Shown piece by piece: positions 21,868 through 35,466 of a DNA stretch of 64,000 nt. A program made the translations under genes and the position numbers. The notes below the pieces were generated by a model that was not told the DNA's origin, ran no database searches, and saw only the letters and a program-made list of their open reading frames with translations. The DNA is from Codonopsis lanceolata (Eukaryota > Streptophyta > Magnoliopsida > Asterales > Campanulaceae): contig CM028380.1 in NCBI GenBank assembly GCA_013146195.2, forward strand, positions 80,396,381 to 80,460,380. The letters run 5' to 3'. Each line of letters begins with the position of its first letter. The stretch's first letter is position 1.

Positions 21868-24800
21868 TTATCTACCTTCTAGTATTGTTATTGTTGATGC
21901 ACATCCAGAGAGAGAACTTTCTTCACCAAATGATATATCTGCTTCAGTGGGGTTGCTTTCTGTATAGAATCCAGGTTCTTTAGGTTGAGGCAATGTTGCA
22001 CCTTCGTTGCTCAACATGAGAACTACCGAGGACATTGTTGGCCTGTCTTTTGGGAACTTCTGAATGCACAGTAGACCAACTTGAATAATTTTTAACGCTT
22101 GAGATTCCACACATGAATCCTCTAAACATGTATCAACTAGCTCCAAGGCCTTTCCTTCCTTCCACAACAACCATGCCTAAAGGAAATTATAAGTGGAGCT
22201 GTTTACAAGAAAAGCAAGGAACACACACACACACACACACGAACAAACTATGGAGAGCAAGAAATTAGTGAAGCGTTTGGTTGTAGATACTTACATGTCC
22301 CAAAAGACTATGATGGTGAGCCGGATGATGATATTTTGTGTTCTTTTTACCACTCACAAGCTCTATCAACAGCACACCGAAACTGAAAACGTCAGACTTT
22401 ACAGAAAATTTCCCATGAATTGCGTACTCGGGGGACATATAGCCACTGCAAGACTCTTGAACTATTAAAATGATTCAAACATGATTTAGGTGTATTTGTA
22501 AAATACTCTATGGCACTTACTATGTTCCAATAACGTGCTTTGTCCTTCCTTCGGTTTGATCCCCTCCAAAAATTCTTGCTATACCGAAATCTGAAATTTT
22601 CGGGTTCAGCTCACTGTCCAGTAAAACATTGCTGGCCTTAAGATCTCTATGAATAATTCGTAATCTAGAGTCATAGTGAAGGTACAGAAGTCCCTTTGCA
22701 ATACCGATAGCTATGTCAACGCGATGTTTCCATGTGAGTAACATTTTCTTTTCCTTATCTGCATGAAATTTCCATCCAGATAAGCTCAATGTCAGGTCTA
22801 AATTTCTCCAGAGTACTCTACATTACGAAATAAGAATATAACTGGGGAATGCTATAAATCTGACCAAAAATTAAGCTATCCAAGCCTCTATTCGGCAAAT
22901 ACTCATAAGCTAGCATCCTCTCTTCTCCTTCAATGCAACAGCCGATGATCTTAACAAGATTCCGATGTTGGAGTTTGGAAATCAAAAGAATTTCGTTCTT
23001 AAACTCTTGAAGACCCTGCCAGGAATTCTTTGAGAGCCTCTTCACTGCGATCTCTTGTCCCGTTAATAGCTTACCCTACATTATGTAAGGAAAGTTTCAC
23101 ATACTTTTGATATCAAGAATATCAAAGGATATTGATCCAATGCAGATAGGAAGTTTCATTTGCAGCATGGTACATCTATCACATGTCTTTTCAAGAAACC
23201 GGAAATATTTTGCCATATCCTACTTGCAATTTCCCCTCCTGTTAGATGCTGGAGAACCTAAACAAGTTATTTTTAGTTACATTTCTTCGTTTATATTGTG
23301 TCTAATAAACCACCTATTCACGAAAACTCAATAACTATAATTTTCTTAGTTGTTTAATATTGATGCTACTTGTGTGCATTCAAAAATTGTACATTCAAAA
23401 ATTTGCATGTACTCAGGTGTGGTTATAAAACATAGGGAAAAATGATTTCTTTTTTAGCTTATTGAACTCCTAGTAATTTAATATGTATGGACAAGTCATG
23501 ATCATAAACATTCGAGAATATGATGTTTGTATAATCCTCACCTTGTAAACCGGTCCAAATCCACCCTCTCCAAGCTTCCAGTTGATTGAAAAGTTGTTGG
23601 TAGCTTTAAGTAATGTAGATAAGCTCAACAATGGCAACTCCACGTCTTTGTTCTGGCTTTCATTGTTGAACTCTTGTTTGACATATTCTCCCAGGTTTCC
23701 TGACGAAGCAATTTAACTTAACTCAAACAATTGAACTTCCTTAAATATTAATATAGACCATGATAAAGCGGAACCTGTAATGAATTGATTAATCTTTGCA
23801 ATAAATAGCTACAAGCCTACAATGACAAAGATAAGAAATTGTGGACTGCAGATAAGAGGTTGGGATTGTAGCATTGCTGGAGTTAGGAGTTCATCTTCTT
23901 ACAGAAAGGAGTGGTGATCTATGAGTATCCGAGCCTCATTACCTGTTCTCTTCAGCTTCCGTCCCTTGAACAGATGCTGCAGGCATAGGCCTACTCCTAT
24001 GATTAGTAGTAGTAGCGTGGAGATGATTATGGCTATCACTTGGATCATTGAGCTGGAACGCCGATGTTTCTCTGTATCAACACAAACTCTCCGTTAAGTC
24101 AAGCTGCTAAATTTATTTATTAAAAACGCTTTAAGATGCAGAACTTGAAATAACACTTTTGTTATTTGCAGTTGTACGTACGGGTTGTAGTGCTTCCTTT
24201 TGCTCGATCACTAAGTAACTTTGCATGATTTTGCTTTACTATTTTCTCGTCTTTTATTTTTTTGTGCCTGTACTTTTTGGTCCAAGTATACTATTTATAG
24301 AACTAATTTAGAAGAATTGGAGAGGAAGCTGCACCAATTTAACTTATTTTTATTTACCACAAAATCTAGTTAAAATTTATAGAGCTTAACGCTAGTCTTT
24401 TTTTAAATTTGTAGGCAAAAGATGCACGTACCTAATTCTGAGGCAGCCATTCTTATGTAAATGTCCTGGCCATCATCTGAAAACTCTCTGATATCAATCA
24501 GGTCATCGAACCACAGTAAGCATCCACTCCCGCTTCCTGTGATATTCAAGTTTGAATAAGCTGTACAGGAGCAGTTGTTCTTGCACATCGTCTCACACTC
24601 TGCGAGGCTAATGCTCTGGTTGAACCATGATTGGCGTGTGTCTGGCTGTTTCACATTGAAATACCTCCGAAACCCTTCGTCACTTGCACAATCCAAAGCT
24701 ACCCTCCTTCTACACCCGCTAGTCCATTCGGCTCTGTTCCATTGTTCTTGGAATTTCGGTTCAAATCCTTCCAAACACCCACATGCAGGGGAGTTGTTAA

Positions 24801-25722
24801 TGTTACAGCTCCCATAGGGGCCACACAATGCATAACGGGTACATGGATCCGTTGTTGGAGTTGAATACATGAACCAATCATGATTAAGCTCGTTCCAGTT
24901 CAAGCGCATAATGCTACCATCTGGATTCAACTTTACCTTTGAAATAACTGACTTGTTAATTAGGTCCCATTTATAATAGAACTCCTCCCGATTGAAGACA
25001 AACTCGAACGTATAGATTGGGTTCGGCTTCAAACTTGGCATGCCTGTAAACCTAAGACCATTCCATCCACCGAGCCTACATTTTATAACTGAACCTTCCC
25101 TCTCAAATACCTGTGGATATCCGTTCAAGTCATAGTAAATTGTATACTCGCCTGGGGAAGGATCGTCTACACTCTTCCATGATGACTGGTACCTCTCTAT
25201 TCCTGTTACCAAGTCCTTACCGAATTTCATACCTGGTAATATGGTATCTCCAATATAATCAAAACTTTGCCAAATGAAATTTTCCGGGCTGGCGCTGGCA
25301 GTTTCATCCCTAATGACAAGATTACCGGAATCTAAAAGCTGTGCCACGGGTCTAGTCGTGGATCTTGATGAGTTTGACGACCAAATTATGCTATTGGAGC
25401 TGTTAATAAGTTGTAAAACTCCCCGGTCATTGAGTTTTATGATACCAGATGCATCCGTAAGTGGAGCTTCTCTGTTGGCAACCCATACAACTGCATCGTT
25501 GCCAGCTGAAATCTTCTTGTACCATATCCCCAAGTATCGATTCTCAGAAAAATTGCTGGGTCTGAAAAGACCAAGTTGGAAGTTTCCACCATCAGCTGAA
25601 ACAATGGTTTCACCATCTCGGATGGTTTGATTTGTGGATATGGTGTCTAATGCTATTGAAATTGTTAAGATTGAGAATAAAGTAGTTGAGCAAAACAACA
25701 ATTTTGTAACTAGGCCATTCAT
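21868..25722 (-). CDS. G-type lectin S-receptor-like Ser/Thr kinase, copy 2 (complete)
   Basis: Seven exons: 25722-24432, 24071-23943, 23699-23542, 23075-22865, 22758-22521, 22445-22295 and 22176-21868. Together they give 2487 bp, or 828 aa and a stop, all with GT-AG junctions and no internal stop. Domain order: signal peptide (about 1-24), B-lectin (WVANREAPLTDASG), S-locus glycoprotein region, EGF-like (CGPYGSC), PAN (CKNNCSCTAYSNL), one membrane helix in exon 2, and a kinase with GEGGFGPVYK, AVKRL, HRDLK, DFG and GYMSPEYA. The C-terminal tail ends LEGR. Length and exon sizes match the usual family plan (kinase exons of 211, 238 and 151 bp). It is very similar to copy 1, differing by the 13 juxtamembrane residues that copy 1 lacks. 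Predicted plasma-membrane receptor kinase; ligand unknown. Confidence 0.95.
22219..22240. repeat. CA microsatellite in intron 6 of copy 2
   Basis: About ten CA units are present. The matching intron of copy 1 lacks the run. Confidence 0.8.
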
Positions 25723-27280
25723 TTTACTCTACTTTCGCCTCCTTCAAAGCTGACGAACATGAAGAAAATTTCAGTTGAATTGTCATTTGAATTGCCAAAA
25801 GTCTACCTCAGGTGGACCTTAGTCCTCAGCCTGTCCTTTTAGCCAACCTAGTTTGAATATTCAAATTTTCTACAGTATGTGCCATTTTTGACAATGGCCT
25901 ACTATCAACTCTTTTGGGACCAAACGAGCGAGGTTGTGACCACGAGGGAGACTTGGACAAAGTATAACTACGATTTTAAGCAAACGTTTATTTTGTCTAT
26001 AATTACAGGAAAGAGTTCTATTGGAAGTCCGTCTTAAGGATCTTAGTTAGTAAGATGAAGTCTTACTCTTTTACACTTTAAGCTACTAACACAAAGCAGA
26101 TGGAATTCATCTAAAAAAATATATCTGTAAGATTGTTTACCTAATTTTTTGTCAAAGATTATTTATTTTGGATTGGAGGGATTACGTATCTGTGGACCAT
26201 ATGAGTTGGGGTGGGAAGTTGGATATAATACTTTAAAATTAATGGATGATATAAGATCAAATTAAAAAGGGGAGGTTGTTTTCACCGCATTATTGATTAT
26301 CAACTATAATTAAATATAATTCTTGAAATTAGTTTATACTAGGACACAAATACTATTTAAATAGTTACTTACTTGAATTATATACAATCTCTTTTCCAAA
26401 TTTTATATTTCTTTTCCTTGAATCAACTTAAAATTATATTTTCTTTTATTGAGTCTATTTTCTCTATTATATTTATAATTAATTATCAACTAAATTTATA
26501 TTCGATCGATAATGTTGTATACAATAATAACCCTTATCTTTTATTGGGTATGAACAATTTTTTTATAAGAGTTATGTAATATCTGATTGTATTATTGAGT
26601 GATATTTGGAAAAGAATATTTTTTTATTCTAGTCTACACTTTTTATTCAACAATAAAAGTTACAATTCTAACAGTTTTTATGGTTTTATATACGAATAAA
26701 TATCATGTAAATATTTATTGTTAATTCTTTAAACACATCTCATGTAAACAAAATATTGTTTAATTTTTTTTCTAGAAATTACAATTGAAAATAATAATAA
26801 TTCTCTTTTAATTTGTTATGTCAAAAATAAAATGATAACTAGAAATTGAATTATATCATTTTAATGATAACTAGTTAAGGGTTGTTTTGTTCCATTATAA
26901 GTTAGTTGAATATTATAAAAATGATGCAGTAGATAATTAATTTTTGTAGTGGAAATAACATCTCCATATTAAAAAAATATCTATGATATTGAATTAAGTA
27001 ATTTTGAAGATGTCCAAACTTATTTAATACTAGTCATTAACAGGTATTGGATGGTACTTGTTATCTTTTACATTAATTGTTTTTAAACATCTTATCTATT
27101 AATTATAGGTAAAAAGTATTTTTCTCTATCACATTCACATCTAATAAAAATTCCTTAATTTATCTTATTTTTAAAATTTTATTGAGAAAAAAAGAAGAAG
27201 ATGGTACTCCTTCTGTCCTAAATGAGTGCTCTTTTTTTGTTTTTCACATGAACATTAATGCTCTTAATGTATACATATTA
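25723..27280. other. Upstream region of copy 2, AT-rich intergenic DNA
   Basis: No coding sequence was seen. It is homologous to the copy 1 flank but lacks the Tourist MITE, the tRNA-like repeat and element C. It thereby acts as an empty-site reference for those insertions. Confidence 0.55.
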
Positions 27281-27518
27281 CCTCCGTCCTAAAATAAGTG
27301 TCATTTTAGTAATTTACACACAAATTATTCTTGTTAAATTGCACTAATATTTTTCTATTTCTCCTCAACAATTCTCTTTAACAACATTTAAATTAGAGAG
27401 TAGTAAATAGCGACAGTTTTAGTAAAATATTGACAAATATTTGTTGGAAACCTACAACTGACACTTATTTTTGGACAAAAAAAACTTTGCTAAAACTACA
27501 CTTATTTTGAGACAAAGA
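27281..27518. mobile_element. Stowaway-like MITE
   Basis: The element starts CCTCCGTCCTAAAATAAGTG and ends with the reverse complement of TCTTTGTCTCAAAATAAGTG. TA flanks both sides (27279-27280 and 27519-27520). Its 238 bp are AT-rich and non-coding. Confidence 0.65.
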
Positions 27519-30500
27519 TAATTTAGCATTTTACATCCACACTAGGACATGATATAAGTAAAGATGGAATTAATAAACTTGCAAGTCTTATTTTGTCCGT
27601 CCCAAAAAAAATTTATCTTGTTTGTAACTTTTCTTTTTATAACATTACTTTTAACATTTTTAGCCCAACTTTTTGGGGTAAATTCATGCCCGTCTATTTT
27701 GATAAATTTTCAATCGCTAGAGTACCCTACGTTTTTTTATTAACCTGAAAAAGTCACTTTTGGGGGCAAGAACACTATGATACGCTTAATGAGTCTGATG
27801 CACGCTATAGATCACTCACTCAAATGTATCACGCTACATCAATTTTTGGATCGCGATGCATCAATTTTAATTACCTAATCCAATTCTGCATCGTACTGCA
27901 AAAATAAATGCATCGCACTGTAAAATCATAATGAACTAGATCTTCATGTTCTCCACTTTCTACTTCCTTCTCTTCTGTCGTAAGCTTTCTTCTTCCACTT
28001 TCGTCCATACAAACAAAACCCTAAAACCTAGCAGATATACATTACAGGTCGATCTATATTTTGTTGCGCAATAATCGTGATTTTCAAACTCTAAAGTGTT
28101 GACCGAAGTTGTAAAAGAAGACGATATGACCATTTTAGGAACAATATTTTGAAAATATATTTTAACGATTGAAAAGAAGAACGAGGAACTATAGCGACAA
28201 AATATTTGGAAAAAGTATCAGTCATCAATTTCTCTTTAATTTTTCTTCTTATTTTAATCATGTGTCACATGCATATGAGCTTTAAAGGTAATTACACATT
28301 ATATCAATATTGTAATCTAGTTAATTGTTTTGGTTTTTTTTATGTATTTTGTTGGGCCTTTTGAGGTGAGGTTTTTTAAGAGAGAAAGATAGAGAGATGA
28401 GGTGGGTAGTGGGGGGAGAAAGAGAGAGATGATGTGGTCTTTTTCCTAATCCTAGGGACTTGATTGGATTTTAATATTTTATTTAAGCCATTTCCCAAAT
28501 GTATGTGGAATACATGTGAGCAACTTAATATTATTTTTTGAACGACATCAATCAAAAGGATTGACCGCGTGAAATGTAAACATGTTATGAAAAATTCTAA
28601 AGGGACTAATGTTGGAATTGGCCAAAGTCAAGGGTTTGTAGTGTCATTAACCCATTTAAAATACGATGCAATTCACATGTTCTGTAAAAAAAAAAAACTT
28701 AAATCGCAATTTGATCATTCTATTGTGTACTGTAACAACAACACAACTATGATAATTGAAAGATAGGACAAAATAGAAAGCTTTGCAGTTGTATATCCTA
28801 GTTATGTGTTTAATTACGTTTGATCAATGTGCATTATAACATGATCAACGTAATGTGTACAAGTATATGTACAACAGCTATTGACTCTGATATGATGTTT
28901 TTAAACATGTTCATAACATCATGTCATGTAGTTGTTTGTAGTAACTTACTGAGTTATCACTCACCCCGTATTTTCTTACTTTAGTATTCGGTGAGCGAGT
29001 TAAAGAGTTCGCGATGAGGCCGACGAGGCTCGCGTGATCTAGCATTTTGTCTTTTGGTATGCAACTCCATGGGAGTTACTTTTTGTATAAGTGTGAGGAG
29101 GGGGTGTAGTAAGGTAGAGTTATGTAAGCTCTACTTTAGGTACTTGACATTACTGGTATTGTATTATTCTTTTGATGATGGTGTTTAACATCGTGTTTGT
29201 GTATTATATTACACTAGTTAACTGGTCGTTGATCCATTGTGTTTACCTCACGAGCAATAGTTCGTTGACTTTTGTTTTCCCAGCTTTCTAGGAGCCGTGG
29301 TGTATTTATAAATCATAGGAGTTTAGTTAGGTGTATTTGTTTAGCTCGTAATTAGTTGGCTTTGCATGTCTTTTGTGTTTTTGTTATGCACTTCACCCAA
29401 GGCTCGTGTAGAGATTTGGGGTCTGGGCACGTCAACGGCATTTGTAGACATATATTAAGTTTTGAACTTTCTAGTATTAAGATACTAATTTGGGAACTTT
29501 TCGGATACACTAATTATTTTTGAATTTTTTTGGATATGAGAATTCTTTAGTTGGATCTTTTGGTATTTTTCCCTATCTTTTTCCTCTCTCAAGCTATCTA
29601 GCTTTATCGAAACTTATTGGTTTCGAGCTTGGCTTAATTTTTAATTTGGTTACGTGCCTTACTATTACAAAAGTATGATTAGTTAACTCTATTATTTTTT
29701 TCCACATTTTAATCACCATACTTTGACATAAATATAACGTTCATCATTTTGTTTAATTATTTGGATAGAAAGCATAAAACATTACAAAAATCCGAAAATA
29801 CCCTTACTCAAACCATGAACTTTGAGGGCTCCTTAGTAATACTTATAAACTGCAGAGTACTTTGGACCAATTTAAAAGATCAAAAAAAAAAAAATTAAAA
29901 CTACATCTTCAACCTTTAAACATCCTCCATTCCCCCAACCCGCTAACCACCAACCTTACGACCATTGAACATCACCATCAACCCTTTCTCACCACACCAT
30001 TTAATTTCTCACCAAAAAAAAAGGAAAATAAAAGATTAGCCACAGGATGGAAGTTCAATCCTTTGCCAATAAACCCTATCTGTCACATATAAAACCCTTT
30101 TCCCGCCCCTAGGGTTTTGCTCACCTCTTCTGCCGAGAATGAGATGACTCAATTATATAAACATGTTAGTTCTTTCAACTGGTCGGGCATGTTGTTGAAC
30201 TTGATGGGACCTCAAAGGGGGATATGAGGGCATAATCCCCCGCGGTACGGACTATTGGGCATTTGGCGTAATGCGGGTGCATTGAGGATTGCGACCACAT
30301 TGCAAAACCGTGTCATCCAAAGGGTAGTGCGAGCGCATCGTTAAGGAAGAATTAATTTGGAGCAAGTTTCTACCGAAATGTGGTTGCATTCAGGAGTTGA
30401 ATGCAACTACATCAGGTGGCAATGCGGTCGCATTGCGTAAGGCAATGCGACCGCATTGGTTCGACTTATCAGTTTCTTATGTTTCCTTATTTAGGCTTTT

Positions 30501-31324
30501 AGGGTTTGGTATTGTATCTCTATATGTAATTATAACTCTAGAACGTGCTTAAGGTTGATATTCGATAGTTCGTTGGCCTCAATCTCTCTCTCTCTCTCTC
30601 TCTCTCTTTATTCTCTTTGATTGATCTTAGATTACTCTATTTATTGTTTGCAAAGTCTTGCGTTGTGCACAATATCTTCCTTGCGCGCACACAAACATTA
30701 CCTGCCATTTCTTCTCTCTATCTCCTCAACAATCATGGCTAAGAGAGACGGCGAGCCCAACGGTTTTTGCGGCGGTAGTATTGGGGGCCGTGGCGGCGAC
30801 CGTGGTAGAGGCCGTCACAAACATTAGTTCGAAAATCTAAAAAATGAGTAATCATGTTTGGGTCTAAAATTTTGGGTAGGATTGGTGGTTTGGGAATTGC
30901 ATAATGCATTTCGCTAATTTAGGGTTTGAAATCTTGGTAAGTTATCGGGGATTTGTATCAAGGAATTTGGGATTAATGAAAGAAGGATGAGATTTAAGTT
31001 GGTGGGTCTTGATGTTTATGGTCAAATAATGGTGAGAACATATTGATTTGAGCTGAAGTTGTTTATTGCAATCGGGAAGGGCTGGATCTCGGTCTCAGAA
31101 GCAGGGTCAAGACAAGGGAATTGCACCGAGACTTTTTCTTATACTTGATGAAAAAGAGCTGAATTAAACAATCTTCATTAACCCAAACAGCCCGTGTTGG
31201 GAAAAAGTGGGAGCTCAATTGACAACAACAAGCATTGGTAGTTGTATTCTTGTAGTAAGGATATTTTGGTGGGAGGGTTTTTTTAGTTTGACCCCAGCCA
31301 TTAACATTTGAAAATAAAAAACTA
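27519..31324. other. Gene-poor intergenic region with LTR-like remnants
   Basis: I found no convincing gene. The stretch 28960-29430 (CTCACCCCGTATTTTCTTAC and following) has the look of the 3' part of a Ty3/gypsy LTR. The stretch 30240-30640 holds repeated GCGGTCGCATTGC/AATGCGACCGC words and a CT run at about 30583-30606, also LTR- or leader-like. The short frame at 30735-30824 (Gly/Arg-rich) has no recognisable family. Confidence 0.4.
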
Positions 31325-32781
31325 GGGAAAATGATTAATTTTGTCATTTTACTTTGATCGATTGTTATATTTTGTTATTATACTATTTTTCGTGCAAAAT
31401 TGTCACTGTACTTGAATAGAGAGATGCAATTTTACCATTTTTACTAGCTGTCATCCAATTTTTAACGAAATTAATTTCAGTTGTCTCCCTTAAGGTTTTT
31501 TAAAATGTAGGAATATATTTAATGATAGTTGAAGTTCAAAATAAAATGATTTTATTGTTCTTAAATTATAAAAAAAATCTTTTAGAGGTTAAAAATATAT
31601 ATTTTATGAACAAAAAAAAGGGAAAGAATGAATGAAATATAAAAATGCAAATAAGAAAGAAACATATACTGCCAAAATAAAAAATTAAGAGAAGAATATC
31701 AATATTACAATACCGCTTAATAGCTCACTTACAATTAATAAAAGCTATTTATCAAATAAGATTAAATCTTTTTAAAATATTTAACGGTTGAGATTAATCA
31801 CATGTGTAGAGGTGGTTATCATTTTTATTAATAAATTATTTAAAAAAATATTAAATAATTATTTAAAAATAAATTAATAAAAATATTAAATAAATTATTT
31901 AATTAAATTTTAATAAATTATTAACTAATTAAAAAAATAATCATTTTTAAATTACTTATTAAAAATATTTACTAAATTAATAACTATTATTAAATAAAAA
32001 TATTAGACATAAATCTAAATAACATTAAAAAGTTGAAAAAAAAATGTTCTTATAAAAAGTATCATTCATAAAAAAATTTAACACATCACAATTTTCAAGG
32101 TAGCTATTATAGGTTGAATTAAATGTTTTATTTTTTTTAGTAATATTATATTTATAATTCTTAATTATAACGAATTTTGAAAAAAATTAATACAAAAATA
32201 AGTTATACTTTTAGGCAATTCTCTTTACGAATTAAATTACATTTAATGAATGAGTGTTAGCAACTAGATTTAATGAATTAAAATTTTAAAAATTTATTAA
32301 CGATTAGATTTGTTTTAAAATTTTTTTTTTTTATTATTATATTTTTATTATATTATTCATTAAGATAAAATGTATTTAATAATTAATTTAAATATTTCTC
32401 TTATTTTTTATTCAAGAAATATATCTTTTCTTCTTATTTATATTTTATATTTCAATTATTCTTTCATTTTTTTTGTTTATAAAAAAATCGTATCATTTTT
32501 TAACCCATAAAAGCCAAAAAAAAAAAAAGAACCCCCTTATAATTTTAAAAGCAAAAATTTATCTACCTTTAACATTAACAATCATTAAATATCTTTCAAC
32601 ATTTTAAAAACCTTTAGGAGAGGCAACTGAAATTAATTCCGTTAAAATTGGATGACACTTAGGGATAGTGACGAAATTGCATCTATCATTAAAACTACAG
32701 TGGCAATTTCGCTTGAAAAATAGTACAATGGCAAAATGTAAAGATTCGTAAAAATACAATGGCAAAATTAACCATTTTTCC
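31325..32781. mobile_element. Non-autonomous Mutator-like element with long inverted repeats
   Basis: The two ends are inverted repeats of about 210-250 bp. The left arm starts GGGAAAATGATTAATTTTG and the right arm, reversed, GGAAAAATGGTTAATTTTG; both continue through an ATTAATTTCAGTTG block (near 31480 and 32625). Arms of this length suggest a Mutator-type element. The interior is extremely AT-rich with no coding capacity. The flanks are A-rich (TAAAAAACTA and AAAAAAAACTA), so the 9-10 bp duplication is plausible but not clean. Confidence 0.65.
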
Positions 32782-32999
32782 TATAAAAAAAACTACAAAC
32801 ATTAGTTAAGGGCATGTTGGTTTTTTTTTTTTTTTTGACGATTTTAGTCCAACATATATAACGGAATGAGTGACCTTATTGAATTTCTAGACCAATTTTA
32901 CTTTAAAAGGTTGGAGGAGACATAGATCTTACTCAAACCCTTAGTTTTTATTATATTTAATTCCTTGAAAGACTACAATTATAGATATATGATGCCTTT

Positions 33000-33305
33000 G
33001 GTGTGGCTAGAACAAAGGGTGTCTCTAGGCTTTGAACACCCGACCTCTCGTTTTGAGAATAGTGAAGTACTAGGGTGCCTTTGGTAGGGCTTGAGCATTC
33101 GACCATTTCGTTAAGATAAGTGAATAGCTAAATGAGGTCTTTTTGGGTAAGGCTTAAACAACACCAATGCCTCTGAAAGGTTTGAACATCCGACCTCTCT
33201 ATTAAGAGATGTAAAGTCCATGGTGTCTCTAGTGAGACTTGAACACCCAACATTTTCGTTAGGAGAAGTGAGCAGTACCAGTTGAATTAGAGCTCGTTGA
33301 TTAAA
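33000..33305 (-). repeat. tRNA-like tandem repeat (SINE-like), locus 2
   Basis: Same family as 4180-4690. On the minus strand, GGTGTTCAAG B-box-like and TTCAACTGGTACTGCTCAC A-box-like words recur in two to three units. Both loci share the end AGAAGTGAGCAGTACCA on the plus strand. Confidence 0.5.
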
Positions 33306-33360
33306 GTGTGAAAAAAAAATAGTAGAGTGAGCTTTCATAATAGTAGGATGATCTATAATA

Positions 33361-33619
33361 CTCCCTCCGTCCCTAAATTATCGTCTTCCTTTCCTTTTTC
33401 GTCCGTCCCAAAATAATTGTCCAGTTTGAAACTTACCTTTTTAGAACATCACTTTTACCACTTTACCCTTACTTTTTCAATCTACTTTAATTATGGACCA
33501 CATACATATGGGCTTTAAAGGAAACTACACATTAAACCAATATAAATAATCAAGTCAATTGTTTTTTTCTTAAACTGTGCGCCGGGTCAACCAGGACGAT
33601 TATTTAGGGACGGAGGGAG
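33361..33619. mobile_element. Stowaway MITE, intact ends
   Basis: The 259-bp element has perfect CTCCCTCCGTCCCTAAAT ends in inverted orientation and TA duplications at 33359-33360 and 33620-33621. It is the best-preserved MITE here. Confidence 0.85.
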
Positions 33620-33629
33620 TAACATTATA

Positions 33630-34625
33630 TAATCAATGTATGATATATTTCTTCTATTGGTAATAATAGTAAAAATCTTTTATATAAAAATTTGCAAAAC
33701 TAATATTATATTAATTTCTAAAATATGTGGGGTACATCTTTCCATTGGTAATAAAAGTAGAAGTCTTTCATCTTAAGACTTGAACCAACATCATTTTTTT
33801 AACCAATATATGATTCATCTCTTCTATTGGTAATAATATTACTTTTAAAACTTTGTTTTAACATATGTGAGATACATCTTGTATTAGTAATAATTGATTA
33901 ATAATACAAGTTTTTTACTCATAAAACTTCTAAAACCAACATCACTCTCTAACTAGACGTATTTCACCTAATGACTTTAAAAACCAACATCAATTTCTAA
34001 AAAATGTGGGATACATCTCTTATATTGGTAATAATAGTATAAATCTTTAATATAAAAACTTTTAAAACCAACATTCATATCTAAACAATGTGGTATATCT
34101 CTTCTATTGGTATTGAAAATTTAAAAGTATGTCTTTTATATAAAGTCTTTTAAAACCAACATTACTTTCTAACCAATGTGAAATACATCCCTTCGATAAA
34201 TAATAATCGTAAAAATATTTATCTAAAGATTTTCAAAATCAACATCATTTTCTAAGCAATGTGGGATACATCTTTTCTTTAGCAATAAAAGTAGAGGTCT
34301 TTTATCTAACGATTTTAAAACCAACGTACATCACTTTCAAACAAATGTGAAACCAATGTGAGATACATCTATTTTATTGGTAATTATAATCATAATCTTT
34401 TTTCTATCAATTTTCAAATAATGTGGTATACATTTTTTTCTATTGGTAATAATCGAAAAAGTCTTTTATGTAAAGTCTTTTAAAATAACATCACTATCGA
34501 TCCAATATGGGATGCATATCTTATATTAGTAATAATAGTAGAATTTTTTTTTCATCTATAGACTTTTAAACTCAACATCAATTTACAACCAATGTGTGAT
34601 ACATCTTTTTAATTGGTAATAATTG
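33630..34625. repeat. Degenerate tandem array of about 85-bp units
   Basis: About a dozen diverged units of roughly 80-95 bp carry the words AATGTGGGATACATCT, TATTGGTAATAATAG and AAAACCAACATCA in constant order. Good starts are near 33724, 33999, 34086, 34174, 34258, 34355, 34420, 34504 and 34592. From about 34625 to 34830 the same words appear in the opposite orientation. Non-coding, satellite-like. Confidence 0.75.
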
Positions 34626-35038
34626 TAGAAATGTATCACACATTGATTAGAAAATTGATGTTTGTTTTAAAAATCATTAGATTAAAGCCTCACCTACTAT
34701 TACCTAGAGAAGAGTTGTATCTCATATTGATTATAAAGTGATGTTGATTTTAAATTTTTTTTAGATAAAAGACTTTCACTATTATTAATCAAAGAAAGAG
34801 TATAATAGTGTGGATTAATATCTCATAAAAGTTCCAAAAATGAAAAGTTACATTGAGGTGTTGTTAATGACTGCTATTAGCTAATGACTTGAAGATGAAA
34901 AGTTCGAAAAATGAAAAGTTGCATGATTCAAATATAACTAAAGTGGGATGATACGTTGAGAGTTGTCTTCACCAACTTTAATATACTTCAAATCAGTAAT
35001 TAATGATGTTCTCCTCGTCGTTCGAGCTTTCGCAACTA

Positions 35039-35287
35039 TTCCCTCTGTTTTCAAATTATCATCATCTTTGATCTGATACACCGTTTGATAAAAAACAATT
35101 GACTATATTATAAATATTAATAAAATGTGTGGTTTCCTTTAATGCCTTTGAGATTGTGATCATAATTAAAGTATGTAAAAAAATAAGGATAAAATGATAA
35201 AAATATTTTCTTAAAATGAAAATTTTTGAAAGATAACAATTATTTAAAAAAACAAAAACAAAAGGACGATAATTTAAAAACACTGAG
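35039..35287. mobile_element. Stowaway-like MITE (related to 54252-54506)
   Basis: It starts TTCCCTCTGTTTTCAAATTA, shows an inverted ATAATTTAAAAACACTGAG at the right, and is flanked by TA. Internal words (TGATCTGATACACCGTT, AATGTGTGGTTT) match the copy at 54252-54506. Confidence 0.6.
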
Positions 35288-35466
35288 TAAGAATATAAAT
35301 AGGAGCATCAAATTTTTGTCCGGAATTGAAGCAAGTAGAGATTTATACACATGGTTGAAACTTGAAAATAATTAGTCAAATTACGAAACAAGAGCCGGTT
35401 GGTTGGTGAGTGGTAAGTATTGGATTACTCAAGTTCGTTTGTTTGTACACATAACATTCTTTTGAA

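Noticed and set aside
30621..30840. Two short overlapping frames, one Gly/Arg-rich
   Set aside because: No family, intron or conserved neighbour; probably chance or an LTR leader.
33630..34625. CRISPR-like array
   Set aside because: Units are long, diverged and directly adjacent with no spacers, in a plant nuclear setting.
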